The notes below the pieces were generated by a model, which ran no database searches, had not been told where the DNA came from, and saw nothing but the letters and a program-made list of their open reading frames with translations. DNA of 24,277 bases, taken from the NCBI GenBank assembly GCA_964482325.1, contig CAYZXD010000034.1, forward strand, positions 1-24,277, in the 5' to 3' direction. Below, piece after piece: positions 15,174-22,804 of the stretch. Every line of letters begins with the position of its first letter. Position 1 is the stretch's first letter. The stretch is from CAYZJV01 sp964482325 (GTDB lineage Bacteria; Spirochaetota; Spirochaetia; Sphaerochaetales; Sphaerochaetaceae). The position numbers were made by a program, and so were the translations under genes.

Positions 15174-17210
15174 TGGACGTGAGATATCAAAGAGGTGACG
15201 AAGCCGGTCTTCGATTGTCCGGTTACAGGTATCAATGGGGAAATTTCCCTTCTGATTCCGGATTCCCGCCGGTCGATCAGTAAGAATCTGCATCCCTTCA
15301 TCAATGGTCTGTACCGGGTAAATATGAAATTCCTTTTTCCGAATTGCTTCGATAATTTCATAGGGAAGAATCAGGCTCCTGATATTCTGTACCGGGATAA
15401 TAACACCGGGATGATTTTTCAAATTGAGATGTTTGCATACCGTATAGAATCCGGAGATTTTTTCATTAATGCCTCCTACCGGCTGTAATTCTCCCATTTG
15501 ATTCACGGAACCGGTTACGGCAACATTTTGTTTTATGGGCAGTTCACCGATAGCCGACAGCAATGCGTACAATTCACTTGAGGAGGCTGAATCTCCATCA
15601 ATTTCAGCATATGATTGTTCAAAGCAGATTCCTGAATAGATAGAGAGGGGGAAGTTCCGTGCGTATCGTTTACGAAGGTACCCCTCAAGGATGAGCAGTC
15701 CCTTATCATGAATTTCACCAGAGAGGCCGGCTTCATGTTCAATATTCACGATCCCCTCTGAGCCAGGGGCGACCGTAGCACTGATGACCGTCGGAGTACC
15801 AAACGATGCAGGGCCACGATCGAGTACGGCCAGACCGTTCACTACTCCTGTTTTATACCCATCAAGTGCAATGATCATCTCTCCCGAGGTGATTTCTTCA
15901 AGGATTCTCATTTCAGTAACGCCGGAAGCATAATCACGTTCCCGTATTGCCTCAAGGATCATCTGTCGATCGATGCACGGATGTTTGACTGCCTGCGCCC
16001 AGTAATGTGCTTCATGGAGGAGGTCTGCTAGCAGGGAGAGCTGAGTGGTGAGTTCATCACGTGATTCAGCTACGAAGGCGCTGAATCGAAGGAGTTCCGC
16101 AACAGCATCATCAGTAACGGATAACAGGTTCTCTTCCTTGGCTACCTTCCGGATAAATCCAATGCATCCGGCAATGTGTTCTGTGGTGGCCGGCATGGTG
16201 TAGTCAAATTCTGCTGACACCTTGAAGAGTTTGAGAAAATCTGCATCGTGATCGCAGAAGGCTTCATACGAGTCTTCACTTCCGATGAGAATTACCTTCA
16301 GCATGAGAGGTACCGGTTCAGGACGAATTCCTGCGGAAATCGAATTTTGCTGTATCGTGTTCTGAATAACCAGTGTGTTGGTGGTAAGAAATCGTTTGAA
16401 GGCTTCCCATAGCCCCTCTACAGTGAGCATTTCTTCTGCACTGATGACGATATAGCCTCCTGCTGATCGAAGCAGTGACCCTGCATGGATGGAAAGAAAG
16501 GGGAGGTATTGTTCATCGTACGTATTACCTGGAACATCCAGGGATCCGAAGAGGTTGGCGAATGTAGGATGAGTTTCAAATAGCAGCGGTCTCTGTTCTG
16601 TATGTTCATGATCAACAAGCAGATTCACCCGATAGCGCTGAAAGAATGCGGTATCAGGGATACTGGTAGAGAACAGATAGGTGTGTTCGACCAGGTCCTG
16701 CATAACCGCCTTGAGGTATATCTGAACCCGAGGTTCGGTAAACTGTTCTATCAGCGGTTCGATAAGGCGATGGGCGAGTTGCTCCAACTCCCGCTTGTTC
16801 CAGTGTGGCTGTTTTGCGAGTTCTTTTGTCACTTCCGTGATGAACTGGCGCATTGCCAGTGAAAAAGCTTTTCCTCGACCTACTGCAAAGGTGAGAGCCG
16901 TTGGTGCATCAGGGTGGGTGAAGTTATGGACAAACGCAATATCTTTTAGCTGCGAAGTGTCTGAAAGATAGCTGTCCGTAGCTATCGAAATGGCGGTAGA
17001 GCGACCAGTGCCCGGATCTCCACTGACAAAGATATTATAACCTCGACCGGGAACCGCGAGTCCCATTGCAAGAGCACGCATCGCTCGGGGCTGCCCGATA
17101 ATCCCGAAATGCTCAGGAATCGGAGCTGCCTCCTGTACAATGGAGGGGTCGTAAGTGAACTGTGCTTCCTCTGCGGTAAGCTCTCGGTTGGTGAACCGTA
17201 AATCTGCCAT
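15165..17210 (-). CDS. Lon-like S16 protease with AAA_32-type N-terminal domain (COG1067, LonB/LonC-like)
   Basis: 681 aa from ATG at 17210. The frame is open to 17246, but the promoter at 17218-17246 lies inside the longer reading. The protease domain is intact: Ser541 in EIDGDSAS and Lys584 in INEKISG are 43 residues apart, the same spacing as the E. coli Lon dyad (679/722). The N-terminal half has the COG1067 pattern (VHNFTHPDAPTAL, GRGKAF, SAGGYIVISAEEML). The Walker A is GDPGTGRST, with Arg70 where Lys is usual, and the Walker B-like strand reads YIVISAEE without the usual Asp. ATP use may therefore be weak or absent, as reported for LonC. Expected role: cytosolic protein quality control. 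It is transcribed divergently from nif3. Confidence 0.88.
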   Translation of the reverse strand: MADLRFTNRELTAEEAQFTYDPSIVQEAAPIPEHFGIIGQPRAMRALAMGLAVPGRGYNIFVSGDPGTGRSTAISIATDSYLSDTSQLKDIAFVHNFTHPDAPTALTFAVGRGKAFSLAMRQFITEVTKELAKQPHWNKRELEQLAHRLIEPLIEQFTEPRVQIYLKAVMQDLVEHTYLFSTSIPDTAFFQRYRVNLLVDHEHTEQRPLLFETHPTFANLFGSLDVPGNTYDEQYLPFLSIHAGSLLRSAGGYIVISAEEMLTVEGLWEAFKRFLTTNTLVIQNTIQQNSISAGIRPEPVPLMLKVILIGSEDSYEAFCDHDADFLKLFKVSAEFDYTMPATTEHIAGCIGFIRKVAKEENLLSVTDDAVAELLRFSAFVAESRDELTTQLSLLADLLHEAHYWAQAVKHPCIDRQMILEAIRERDYASGVTEMRILEEITSGEMIIALDGYKTGVVNGLAVLDRGPASFGTPTVISATVAPGSEGIVNIEHEAGLSGEIHDKGLLILEGYLRKRYARNFPLSIYSGICFEQSYAEIDGDSASSSELYALLSAIGELPIKQNVAVTGSVNQMGELQPVGGINEKISGFYTVCKHLNLKNHPGVIIPVQNIRSLILPYEIIEAIRKKEFHIYPVQTIDEGMQILTDRPAGIRNQKGNFPIDTCNRTIEDRLRHLFDISRPQN

Positions 17211-17217
17211 GAGGCTC

Positions 17218-17246
17218 ACTATAGGTGGTGGAATAATTGATGTCAA
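17218..17246 (-). promoter_or_regulatory. Strong sigma-70 promoter of the lon-like gene
   Basis: Minus strand TTGACA (17246-17241), exactly 17 nt, TATAGT (17223-17218): six of six and five of six consensus matches. The ATG follows after 7 nt, so the start should fall on or next to the start codon. Only a weak GTGA stands in Shine-Dalgarno position. Confidence 0.75.
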
Positions 17247-17251
17247 CTCTC

Positions 17252-17257
17252 TATACT
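17252..17257 (+). promoter_or_regulatory. Candidate -10 element of the nif3-lspA operon
   Basis: TATACT, six nt before the ATG of nif3. No convincing -35 box is found 16-18 nt upstream (TGGAAT at 17229-17234 is poor). It overlaps the -35 region of the divergent lon-like promoter, so the two promoters probably compete. Confidence 0.4.
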
Positions 17258-17263
17258 GAGCGT

Positions 17264-18025
17264 ATGAAAATCGAAGTACTTGCAGAATATATCCGTAACC
17301 GGTTGTCCCTGGATGATTATGTGGGAGCCGATGTTTCCCTGAATGGGTTGCAGGTAGGAAGACCCGACAAGGATGTCAGTAAGATCATCTGTGCGGTGGA
17401 TGCTTCTTTAGAGACTTTCGAGAAAGCCGCTGACGAACAGGCCGATGCAATATTTGTGCACCATGGGTTGTTTTGGGGTAAGCCGATTGCCATTACTGCT
17501 CAGCATTACCGGCGGATTGCGTTCCTGGTAGAACATGATATTGCATTACTTGCCGCACATTTGCCATTGGATGCACACCCTGAATTGGGAAATAATGCTG
17601 CGATGGCGAAGCTTCTTGAGTTATCCGACATACAGCCTTTTGGGATGTATCATGGAATACCGATCGGATTTCGCGGAGTGCTGCCACAGCCGATGCGTGC
17701 AGAGGAGATTGCACAACAGCTTCATCTTTCTGCAGAGACAGGATTACATATATTACCCTTCGGTAAGGAATTCATTGAGCAAGTCGGTATGGTGAGTGGG
17801 GGAGCTCCCGAAGAGGTGCAGGAAGCTATTTCACTTGGACTTGATGCATATATCACCGGCGAGACGTCACATACCATGTACCCGGTGTGTAAAGAGGCTG
17901 GAATTACCATGATCAGTGGCGGTCACTATGCTACTGAAGTCTTCGGTGTGCAACAGATGGCGGAAGCTTTTTCACAGGAACTGGACCTTGAAGCCTCTTT
18001 CATTGAAATACCAACGGCGTTGTAA
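17264..18025 (+). CDS. NIF3-family dinuclear metal-binding protein (GTP cyclohydrolase 1 type 2 homologue)
   Basis: 253 aa from ATG at 17264; the frame is open from 17237, but the family start (MKIEVLAEYIRNRL) and the -10 box favour the later ATG. The bimetal site of NIF3 proteins is visible: HH at 66-67, HLPLDAHPELGNN at 99-111 (Asp103), and HYATE at 221-225 near the C-terminus. SLNGLQVG (25-32) is the usual opening motif. Members are widespread; a few are reported to have GTP cyclohydrolase or phosphatase-like activity, but the cellular role is unsettled. It heads an operon with lspA 18 nt downstream. Confidence 0.92.
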   Translation: MKIEVLAEYIRNRLSLDDYVGADVSLNGLQVGRPDKDVSKIICAVDASLETFEKAADEQADAIFVHHGLFWGKPIAITAQHYRRIAFLVEHDIALLAAHLPLDAHPELGNNAAMAKLLELSDIQPFGMYHGIPIGFRGVLPQPMRAEEIAQQLHLSAETGLHILPFGKEFIEQVGMVSGGAPEEVQEAISLGLDAYITGETSHTMYPVCKEAGITMISGGHYATEVFGVQQMAEAFSQELDLEASFIEIPTAL

Positions 18026-18043
18026 AAAGGAGTGTCCGGTATC

Positions 18044-18592
18044 ATGAGTGAAGCAAAAAAAAAGCGTTTCCTCCCGTTTCTCCTTACTGCTGCAATCATC
18101 ATTGCTGACCAGCTTTCCAAGGCTTGGGTGGTGGCAACGATCGAACAGGGAACAATTCGATATTCATTCCTTTCAGATTTTCTGTGGATCTGCCATGTAC
18201 GCAATAGTGCCGTAGGCTTCAGTCTCGGGGATAATTTACCGCTTCTTGCCCGACAGCTGCTCTTCATTCTTCTCCCATTGGTACTTATGGTATTCCTGGT
18301 GATATTTTTGCTCCGATCACGTGAACTTCATCAATTTCAGCGATGGATGCTTGCCGGGATAGTAGGAGGAGGTGTGGGGAATATCACTGATCGGATATTC
18401 CGCACTGATTGGGTAGTGGATTTCGTAAGTGTGCGCGTGTTTGGGTTCCTTGGATTTGAACGATGGCCAACGTTCAATATTGCCGATGCTTCAATTGTGG
18501 TGACAGGAATCCTGTTGATGATCCATCTGATCTTTTTTGATCCAGCCAGACATGCTGCCGATACCGATTCTTCCGAGGAGGTTCTTCGTTGA
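18044..18592 (+). CDS. lspA: Prolipoprotein signal peptidase II
   Basis: 182 aa with four membrane segments (about 9-30, 66-93, 100-115, 148-166). Catalytic Asp126 lies in VVDFV and Asp148 in FNIADAS; conserved ADQLSK (21-26), VRNSAVGFS (52-60) and GNITDR (112-117) are present. It cleaves signal peptides in front of the lipid-modified cysteine of lipoproteins at the inner membrane. A GTG at 18032 is in frame but overlaps the AAAAGGAG ribosome-binding site; ATG at 18044 is preferred, with a spacing of about 11 nt. It shares an operon with nif3 and with the small membrane protein that overlaps its stop. Confidence 0.96.
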   Translation: MSEAKKKRFLPFLLTAAIIIADQLSKAWVVATIEQGTIRYSFLSDFLWICHVRNSAVGFSLGDNLPLLARQLLFILLPLVLMVFLVIFLLRSRELHQFQRWMLAGIVGGGVGNITDRIFRTDWVVDFVSVRVFGFLGFERWPTFNIADASIVVTGILLMIHLIFFDPARHAADTDSSEEVLR

Positions 18593-18885
18593 ATAAGAAA
18601 CTGAATACTGTACTGTTTGTCTTAGCTGCAACTTTGATAAATCTTATCATCATGGCAATATTTTTTACTGTTTCTCTTGTCTTGCTATCGTTGCTTGCAA
18701 ATCCTGAAAGTTCACTTATGCCACTGTTTATCGGTCTTGTTTTTCTTGTTTCTATTGGCGGCACCTATTGGGTATATACCATAATGGTAAAGTGGATCTC
18801 TTCGAAGTATCCAGTCGAAGAGTATCTTGCCCCGCTGTTTAAAAGAAAGAAAACAACGAGACCTCCAGGAGGAGAGATCAAATAA
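18589..18885 (+). CDS. Small two-segment membrane protein downstream of lspA
   Basis: 98 aa. The start is TTG, overlapping the lspA stop as TTGA, with GAGGAGG 7 nt upstream. Two membrane segments (about 8-35 and 44-66) flank a short loop (LLANPESSLM); the C-terminus is basic and rich in Lys, Arg and Pro (KRKKTTRPPGG), likely cytosolic. I do not know a function. From memory, treponemes encode a similar short protein next to lspA that is annotated as a leader-peptide processing enzyme; I cannot verify that, and nothing here resembles a catalytic site. Overlap with lspA suggests a link to lipoprotein processing. Confidence 0.75.
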   Translation: MNKKLNTVLFVLAATLINLIIMAIFFTVSLVLLSLLANPESSLMPLFIGLVFLVSIGGTYWVYTIMVKWISSKYPVEEYLAPLFKRKKTTRPPGGEIK

Positions 18886-18887
18886 CT

Positions 18888-19910
18888 ATGAACAAACAGG
18901 CACAGCCGGTAGGACAGATTCCTCAATGCTCCTGGTTCCCGTTCTCCGATGAGCCGGTCATTCAGGGTTTATGGTATGTTCCCCGTCTTTCCTGTCCAGC
19001 CTTCCTCTTTCCTGAAGATACACCGGATGGTAAGTGGCACCTATTTGCCCATTCCTGGATAGGGATACAACACTACGTATCAGACAGTGGCATTCTCTGG
19101 GAACCCCGTGGGGTGGTACAGGTCCGGGGGAAATATCCTTTTATTTTTAAAGATCAGGGGGTTTTCCATATCGTGTACGAACGCCATGGAAGACGGATCC
19201 CATTTGTTGAAAAAGTTACCCGACGCATGAAGAAGTCCCATGTAGTCGGTTCTCATATCGAGATGCGTACCTCTCAGGATCTTTCTGTGTGGAGTGAGCC
19301 GAGAGTTTTGCTGGAAGCTTCTCAAATTCCTTCTTCCGGTGATTATAGAAAGAAGCCAGTGTTAAGTCATCCTCAGCTATTGCCCATAGAGGGAGGGTTT
19401 CGACTCTATGTCGGTTCCTCGAAGGTGGGCAATTATCCTGCATCTGCACGCTATCTGTGTAGTGCAGCATGTGAAGAGCTTGATGGACGATATACTCCAG
19501 AATCGCATATGCCCATTGTTGAACCGTTTCCCAATGATCAGTGGCGCAACCTAGCAACCGGACGGATGAGCATATACCGTGGTGGTGAATCCTGGATTGC
19601 ACTGCAAACTGCACGCTACTGGGATGCTCTGAGAAAACAGGAAGCATCTGCCATCGTTGTGATGAGCAGTCGGGATGGCTTACAGTGGCAACGCATCGAT
19701 ACCAAGCCCATACTGGTTCCTGCTGAACGGGGATGGGCTTCCGAGCACATCGTCAGCTGTGATGTCAGATACAAACAAGATGAGGGCTGTTGGTACTGTT
19801 ATTTCTCTGCCAGTGGTGAGCGTGCTTTTGGTATTTTTAGAGAGTCCATCGGCCTATTGATCGGAAAAATCCCTGCTTTAAGAAAGCCTTCCGGTTCTGA
19901 AGATATCTGA
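18888..19910 (+). CDS. Putative five-bladed beta-propeller protein, glycosidase-related (GH43/GH32-like)
   Basis: 340 aa, no signal peptide, no membrane segment. Repeated blade-like strings such as KWHLFAHSW, IQHYVSDSG, MRTSQDLSVWSEP, FRLYVGSS and VMSSRDGLQWQR follow the pattern of glycosidase five-bladed propellers, where short strands end in a ligand loop (S-x-D-G/L-x-W). Catalytic acids cannot be assigned with confidence. Activity could be hydrolysis or phosphorolysis of a glycan, or none. It begins 2 nt after the upstream stop. The only Shine-Dalgarno-like GGAGG is about 15 nt away, so translation may depend on coupling. It ends a four-gene operon and converges on the hydrolase gene. Assignment is by pattern only. 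Confidence 0.55.
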   Translation: MNKQAQPVGQIPQCSWFPFSDEPVIQGLWYVPRLSCPAFLFPEDTPDGKWHLFAHSWIGIQHYVSDSGILWEPRGVVQVRGKYPFIFKDQGVFHIVYERHGRRIPFVEKVTRRMKKSHVVGSHIEMRTSQDLSVWSEPRVLLEASQIPSSGDYRKKPVLSHPQLLPIEGGFRLYVGSSKVGNYPASARYLCSAACEELDGRYTPESHMPIVEPFPNDQWRNLATGRMSIYRGGESWIALQTARYWDALRKQEASAIVVMSSRDGLQWQRIDTKPILVPAERGWASEHIVSCDVRYKQDEGCWYCYFSASGERAFGIFRESIGLLIGKIPALRKPSGSEDI

Positions 19911-19921
19911 TAAGGTATCAG
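19907..19921. terminator. Short hairpin between convergent genes
   Basis: CTGATA-AGG-TATCAG is a perfect 6-bp stem that spans the stop codons of both converging genes. It is AT-rich and lacks a T-tract. It is the only structure seen in the 7-bp gap, so termination here is uncertain. Confidence 0.25.
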
Positions 19922-21027
19922 TTCTCCTCAACTCCCGCTGCAATGAATGATCGATTGGTTTTTCGAGCCACTTTCAGTTCCTGTTTGGTCCGCTTTTTCA
20001 GTTGTGACCGGGTAAGTAATTCTACCTGCTCAACCTGACGACCTCCTATGAACTGAATTATGGCTGATTCAGTCTCTTCTGTTCCCGGGGCAGAAGGGAA
20101 TACGAGGAATCCGTGCACGGTCTGCGTACAGGCAAGATGTTTCACTGGAGTGTCGGCAGAATCCAGCGCTTCTGCGTAGAGTTTGCCGTCATCATACAGC
20201 GGATCGTTATCAGCGGTGATGATCAGTGTTGGGGGCAGTCGTGAGTGATCTTTAGAGAGCAGAGGAGAAAAGTTCGGGTTCAGAATATCCTTCGGTTCAC
20301 TCTGGTAACTCGTAACAAAGAACTGCATCTCTCTACCGGTAAGGGTAGGGCTGTCTTTGTATCGAGAGAATGAGGGGGTTCTGAGTCGCCCATCGGTGAT
20401 CGGGTAGATCAACACCTGCCCTGCGATGTGTGGACCTTTCCGATCTCTACTGAGCCTGCTTACTACTGCTGCAAGATTTCCCCCCGCGCTGTCGCCCATC
20501 AGGAAAATTCGTTCGGGATCTACTTTCCAATATCGTGCACCCTGAGCTGCCCAGATGAGGGTGTTATAGCAATCCTCCACAGCAGTGGGGAACCGGTATT
20601 TCGGTGCAAGCCGGTAGTCCACCGATAATACGGCGGCATGAGTGATTGAGGCGATTCTGGCACAGAGGAACCGATAGAGATCCATATTTCCCCAGACCCA
20701 TCCTCCACCATGAAAGAAAATGATCAGCGGGCGTAAACTGGTGAGCTGTTTAGGTATATGGTCTCTCCGCTCAAAAAAGTAGCCGGTAATGGCACCGTCT
20801 TCTACTGGGATAATAAAGGTACTGGTTTCTACTTTTTTTGTGGGTTTCTTAAAGAGCCTCCGGGTAAGCCAGTTATTCGGAATTGAGCGGGTGTTCAGTT
20901 CTGCAATTTGAGCTTCAGTCAACTCAGTTCCGTCCGTCTCTCCGGTAATTTTACGATACAGAGTCAACATTCTTTGAAGCTTCTTTGATATATTATATGA
21001 TGTTTTATCTGTTTCCAGGTGTTCCAT
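19918..21027 (-). CDS. Alpha/beta hydrolase, hormone-sensitive-lipase family
   Basis: 369 aa from ATG at 21027, where AGGAG lies 5 nt upstream; an in-frame ATG at 21054 gives a 9-residue extension without a ribosome-binding site. Oxyanion motif HGGGW (106-110), nucleophile Ser180 in GDSAGG, Asp275 in NDPLYDDG and His305 in VHGFL form the HSL-type catalytic set. There is no signal peptide, so it acts in the cytosol on short- or medium-chain carboxyl esters; the natural substrate is unknown. The final 40 residues are Lys/Arg-rich (LKKRTKQELKVARKTNRS), an unusual basic tail for this family. Confidence 0.92.
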   Translation of the reverse strand: MEHLETDKTSYNISKKLQRMLTLYRKITGETDGTELTEAQIAELNTRSIPNNWLTRRLFKKPTKKVETSTFIIPVEDGAITGYFFERRDHIPKQLTSLRPLIIFFHGGGWVWGNMDLYRFLCARIASITHAAVLSVDYRLAPKYRFPTAVEDCYNTLIWAAQGARYWKVDPERIFLMGDSAGGNLAAVVSRLSRDRKGPHIAGQVLIYPITDGRLRTPSFSRYKDSPTLTGREMQFFVTSYQSEPKDILNPNFSPLLSKDHSRLPPTLIITADNDPLYDDGKLYAEALDSADTPVKHLACTQTVHGFLVFPSAPGTEETESAIIQFIGGRQVEQVELLTRSQLKKRTKQELKVARKTNRSFIAAGVEEN

Positions 21028-21056
21028 TCGCACTCCTGCATGAGAGCCATGCATGT

Positions 21057-21088
21057 ATTATAATACACATCACCATACCGTGTGCCAA
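21057..21088 (-). promoter_or_regulatory. Sigma-70-type promoter of the hydrolase gene
   Basis: Minus strand TTGGCA (21088-21083), 17 nt, TATTAT (21065-21060); an overlapping TATAAT occupies 21062-21057. The leader would be about 25-30 nt and carries AGGAG before the ATG. The rest of the 152-nt gap to thiN holds a perfect 12-bp palindrome, GCATAATTATGC (21150-21161), of unknown meaning. Confidence 0.55.
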
Positions 21089-21179
21089 TGTTGACTTAGG
21101 TGCTGATGTCTGGTTCGATTAAATGTAGCTTTGTCATAACCATTGTATAGCATAATTATGCAAGTGTCATGTTTAATTT

Positions 21180-21806
21180 TTATTGAGAGAAAGGAATGGA
21201 TACAAAAATGGGATCGCCGTAAACCGTGATTTCACAGGGTGATTTGCGGCATGTATTTGAAATACTCTGTTGTTCCCACGATATGAGAAAATCGTTCAAT
21301 TCCCAAAAGAGATTTCGGGATGAGACCTGTGAAGATCCGGTCATGTATGCAGGAAGAAGAGAAATAGGAGAAAGTGGAGCGATCGTAAATGAATGAGTAT
21401 CCCGGACAAGATACAATCGTTCCTGTGCGGTGATCCACAGTTCCGGCGCTCCATACACAGAAAACAGGGAATACAGGTGGAAGAGATGATCAAAACGCCC
21501 TTCTCCTCCACCAATGAGCACATAAGAATCAAATCCTTTATTCCGGATTTGCTTCAGCATTGCTTCAGTATCAGTAATATCTTTATTACGCGGCAGTCTT
21601 ACATGCACTACATGGTCCAGGCTCTCTGTATCGATCAAAGAGTCAAAATCTCCAATTGCCTCATCAACAGAAAAACCCAGTGCCCGTGCAGTATCAAGTC
21701 CACTATCTGCCGCACAGACATACGAACATGCAGGGAGGTGTTGTGCCATGAAGTGTTGTACAGAAGGAGCTTTCCCGCCCGTGATCAGCAATGCCCGTTT
21801 ATTCAT
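21180..21806 (-). CDS. thiN: Thiamine pyrophosphokinase
   Basis: 208 aa. The N-terminal catalytic domain is clear: CAADSGLDTARALG (31-44), EAIGDFDSL (49-57), DITDTEAML (76-84) and GGGEGRFDHLFH (99-110) are the metal, ATP and thiamine-binding motifs of the family. The C-terminal thiamine-binding beta domain (about 125-208) is less conserved but has the expected length. It makes thiamine diphosphate from thiamine and ATP in the cytosol, so the cell can use thiamine taken up or salvaged. No thiamine-biosynthesis gene or TPP riboswitch is visible nearby. The ATG lies 5 nt after a -10-like hexamer, without a properly spaced Shine-Dalgarno. Confidence 0.93.
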   Translation of the reverse strand: MNKRALLITGGKAPSVQHFMAQHLPACSYVCAADSGLDTARALGFSVDEAIGDFDSLIDTESLDHVVHVRLPRNKDITDTEAMLKQIRNKGFDSYVLIGGGEGRFDHLFHLYSLFSVYGAPELWITAQERLYLVRDTHSFTIAPLSPISLLPAYMTGSSQVSSRNLFWELNDFLISWEQQSISNTCRKSPCEITVYGDPIFVSIPFSQ

Positions 21807-21811
21807 GCCTC

Positions 21812-21840
21812 ATGCTAGCACACAACAACACCGGAGTCGA
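21812..21840 (-). promoter_or_regulatory. Candidate sigma-70 promoter of thiN, near-leaderless
   Basis: Minus strand TCGACT (21840-21835), 17 nt, TAGCAT (21817-21812), then 5 nt to the ATG. Both boxes are partial matches. GAGG is only 1 nt from the ATG, too close to act as a Shine-Dalgarno. The -35 lies in the loop/stem of the hairpin at 21827-21858. Confidence 0.4.
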
Positions 21841-21858
21841 TAATATGACCCCGGTGTT
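21827..21858 (-). terminator. Hairpin after the outer-membrane barrel gene
   Basis: AACACCGG pairs with CCGGTGTT; a G-T wobble and GTC/GAC extend this to a 12-bp stem with an 8-nt loop. On the minus strand it lies about 20 nt after the barrel gene stop and is followed by GTTGTGTG, not a clean T-tract. Probable terminator that separates that gene from thiN. Confidence 0.5.
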
Positions 21859-21878
21859 ATGCTCTCTAGGAATGGCTA

Positions 21879-22427
21879 TTAGAACTTGAATTTAGCGGTA
21901 ACGCCGATTAAACTATTTTCAAGGCTGTTAGCTTCAAAATAAGCAGGAATATCATTGAAGAATACTTCCAGATCATCAATATGGTAGTTAGCTTCAATAC
22001 CTACAGATAACCATTCAAGAATGTTGATGTCTACGCCACCACGGAAGTTGAATCCGAAGGGTTCTTCTGCTATTTCACTTTCCTCCCCTACGATTATTCC
22101 TTGATATTTTGCTCCGATTCCTGCGTATGGCTCAATCATACCTAAAGGAAGTCGTCCCATTACGTTCACAAAATAAATCATCCAATAAACTTCGGAATCT
22201 GGATCTCCCCAGAGTATTAAAGCATCTGCTGATACACCTAAGTATTCGCCGAAGTAGAACTCACCGCGAAGGCCTGTGAGAAAATCTTCTGCGGGTGTTT
22301 CTGCATCTTCAAACATTGCCAAAGATCCATAGTTGACTAATCCAATCGAACCCATGCTGGCTGCGGACAGTGATACTGTCGCAACAATAAGTAAAATCAA
22401 AACCAAACCCAATGTTTTTTTCTTCAT
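21879..22427 (-). CDS. Small outer-membrane beta-barrel protein
   Basis: 182 aa. A signal peptide is clear: MKKK, a hydrophobic stretch to about residue 19, and cleavage near LSAAS. The mature part (about 160 residues) alternates polar and hydrophobic residues in barrel-like strands (FYFGEYLGVSADALILWG, LSVGIEANYHIDD) with acidic loops, and ends ENSLIGVTAKFKF, a typical barrel-closing strand with C-terminal Phe. Size suggests an eight-stranded barrel of the OmpX/OmpW type, function unknown. AGGAGG lies 6 nt before the ATG. The gene is A/T-richer and more acidic than its neighbours. Single-gene unit with its own promoter region and a hairpin after the stop. Confidence 0.8.
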   Translation of the reverse strand: MKKKTLGLVLILLIVATVSLSAASMGSIGLVNYGSLAMFEDAETPAEDFLTGLRGEFYFGEYLGVSADALILWGDPDSEVYWMIYFVNVMGRLPLGMIEPYAGIGAKYQGIIVGEESEIAEEPFGFNFRGGVDINILEWLSVGIEANYHIDDLEVFFNDIPAYFEANSLENSLIGVTAKFKF

Positions 22428-22447
22428 GATCGTCCTCCTAATATTTT

Positions 22448-22492
22448 CAATACCGATGTAGGTATTGTATGTGAATCATATCGATTCTACAA
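22448..22492 (-). promoter_or_regulatory. Promoter and dyad element upstream of the barrel gene
   Basis: Minus strand TTGTAG (22492-22487), 17 nt, TACAAT (22469-22464). Overlapping the -10 box is a perfect dyad, CAATACC-N6-GGTATTG (22448-22467), centred near the predicted start. It can be read as an operator for an unknown regulator, or as a leader hairpin if transcription starts further upstream. Confidence 0.45.
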
Positions 22493-22734
22493 TCAAAAAA
22501 ACACCTAAAGTGACAAAAGGTTATGACTAATTTCAAAAAAAAGCATAAAAAGTTCCTCATTCATGAATTCATTGGATATAATATGGTATTGAGAGGAGAA
22601 AAATTACTCTCTTGTCTCTTTCTTTCATGCTGGTAAGAAATAAGCAGATATTTCTGTTGTTTGTATCCTGTGCAAAATGCTGCATAGGAGATGATACCAC
22701 AATCATAACCATTCATTTGTTGGAATAAATCCAC
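22493..22734. other. AT-rich intergenic stretch without a supported gene
   Basis: Together with the flanking promoter elements this fills the 377-nt gap between the barrel gene and the CBS gene. It has several A/T tracts (22494-22501, 22534-22541) and a plus-strand TATAAT (22575-22580) with no good -35. A weak hairpin CCTGTGC/GCATAGG lies at about 22668-22688. No convincing small ORF with a ribosome-binding site was seen. Confidence 0.5.
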
Positions 22735-22763
22735 TTGCGCAAACCATCTTGGCAGGGTAACAT
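22735..22763 (+). promoter_or_regulatory. Candidate sigma-70 promoter of the CBS-AEC unit
   Basis: TTGCGC (22735-22740), 17 nt, TAACAT (22758-22763). Each box matches four of six consensus positions. It would give a leader of about 35 nt containing AAGGAGG (22793-22799). Confidence 0.4.
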
Positions 22764-22804
22764 CGGGGAGTAACATATCAGTTCGCATACACAAGGAGGT
22801 GCGT

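Noticed and set aside
17211..17246. A 12-residue N-terminal extension of the Lon-like protease.
   Set aside because: It coincides with a TTGACA-N17-TATAGT promoter, so it would lie upstream of the transcript start.
21150..21161. Perfect palindrome GCATAATTATGC in the gap between thiN and the hydrolase gene.
   Set aside because: It is short and AT-rich, not near a promoter box I trust, and lacks a T-tract; chance is possible.
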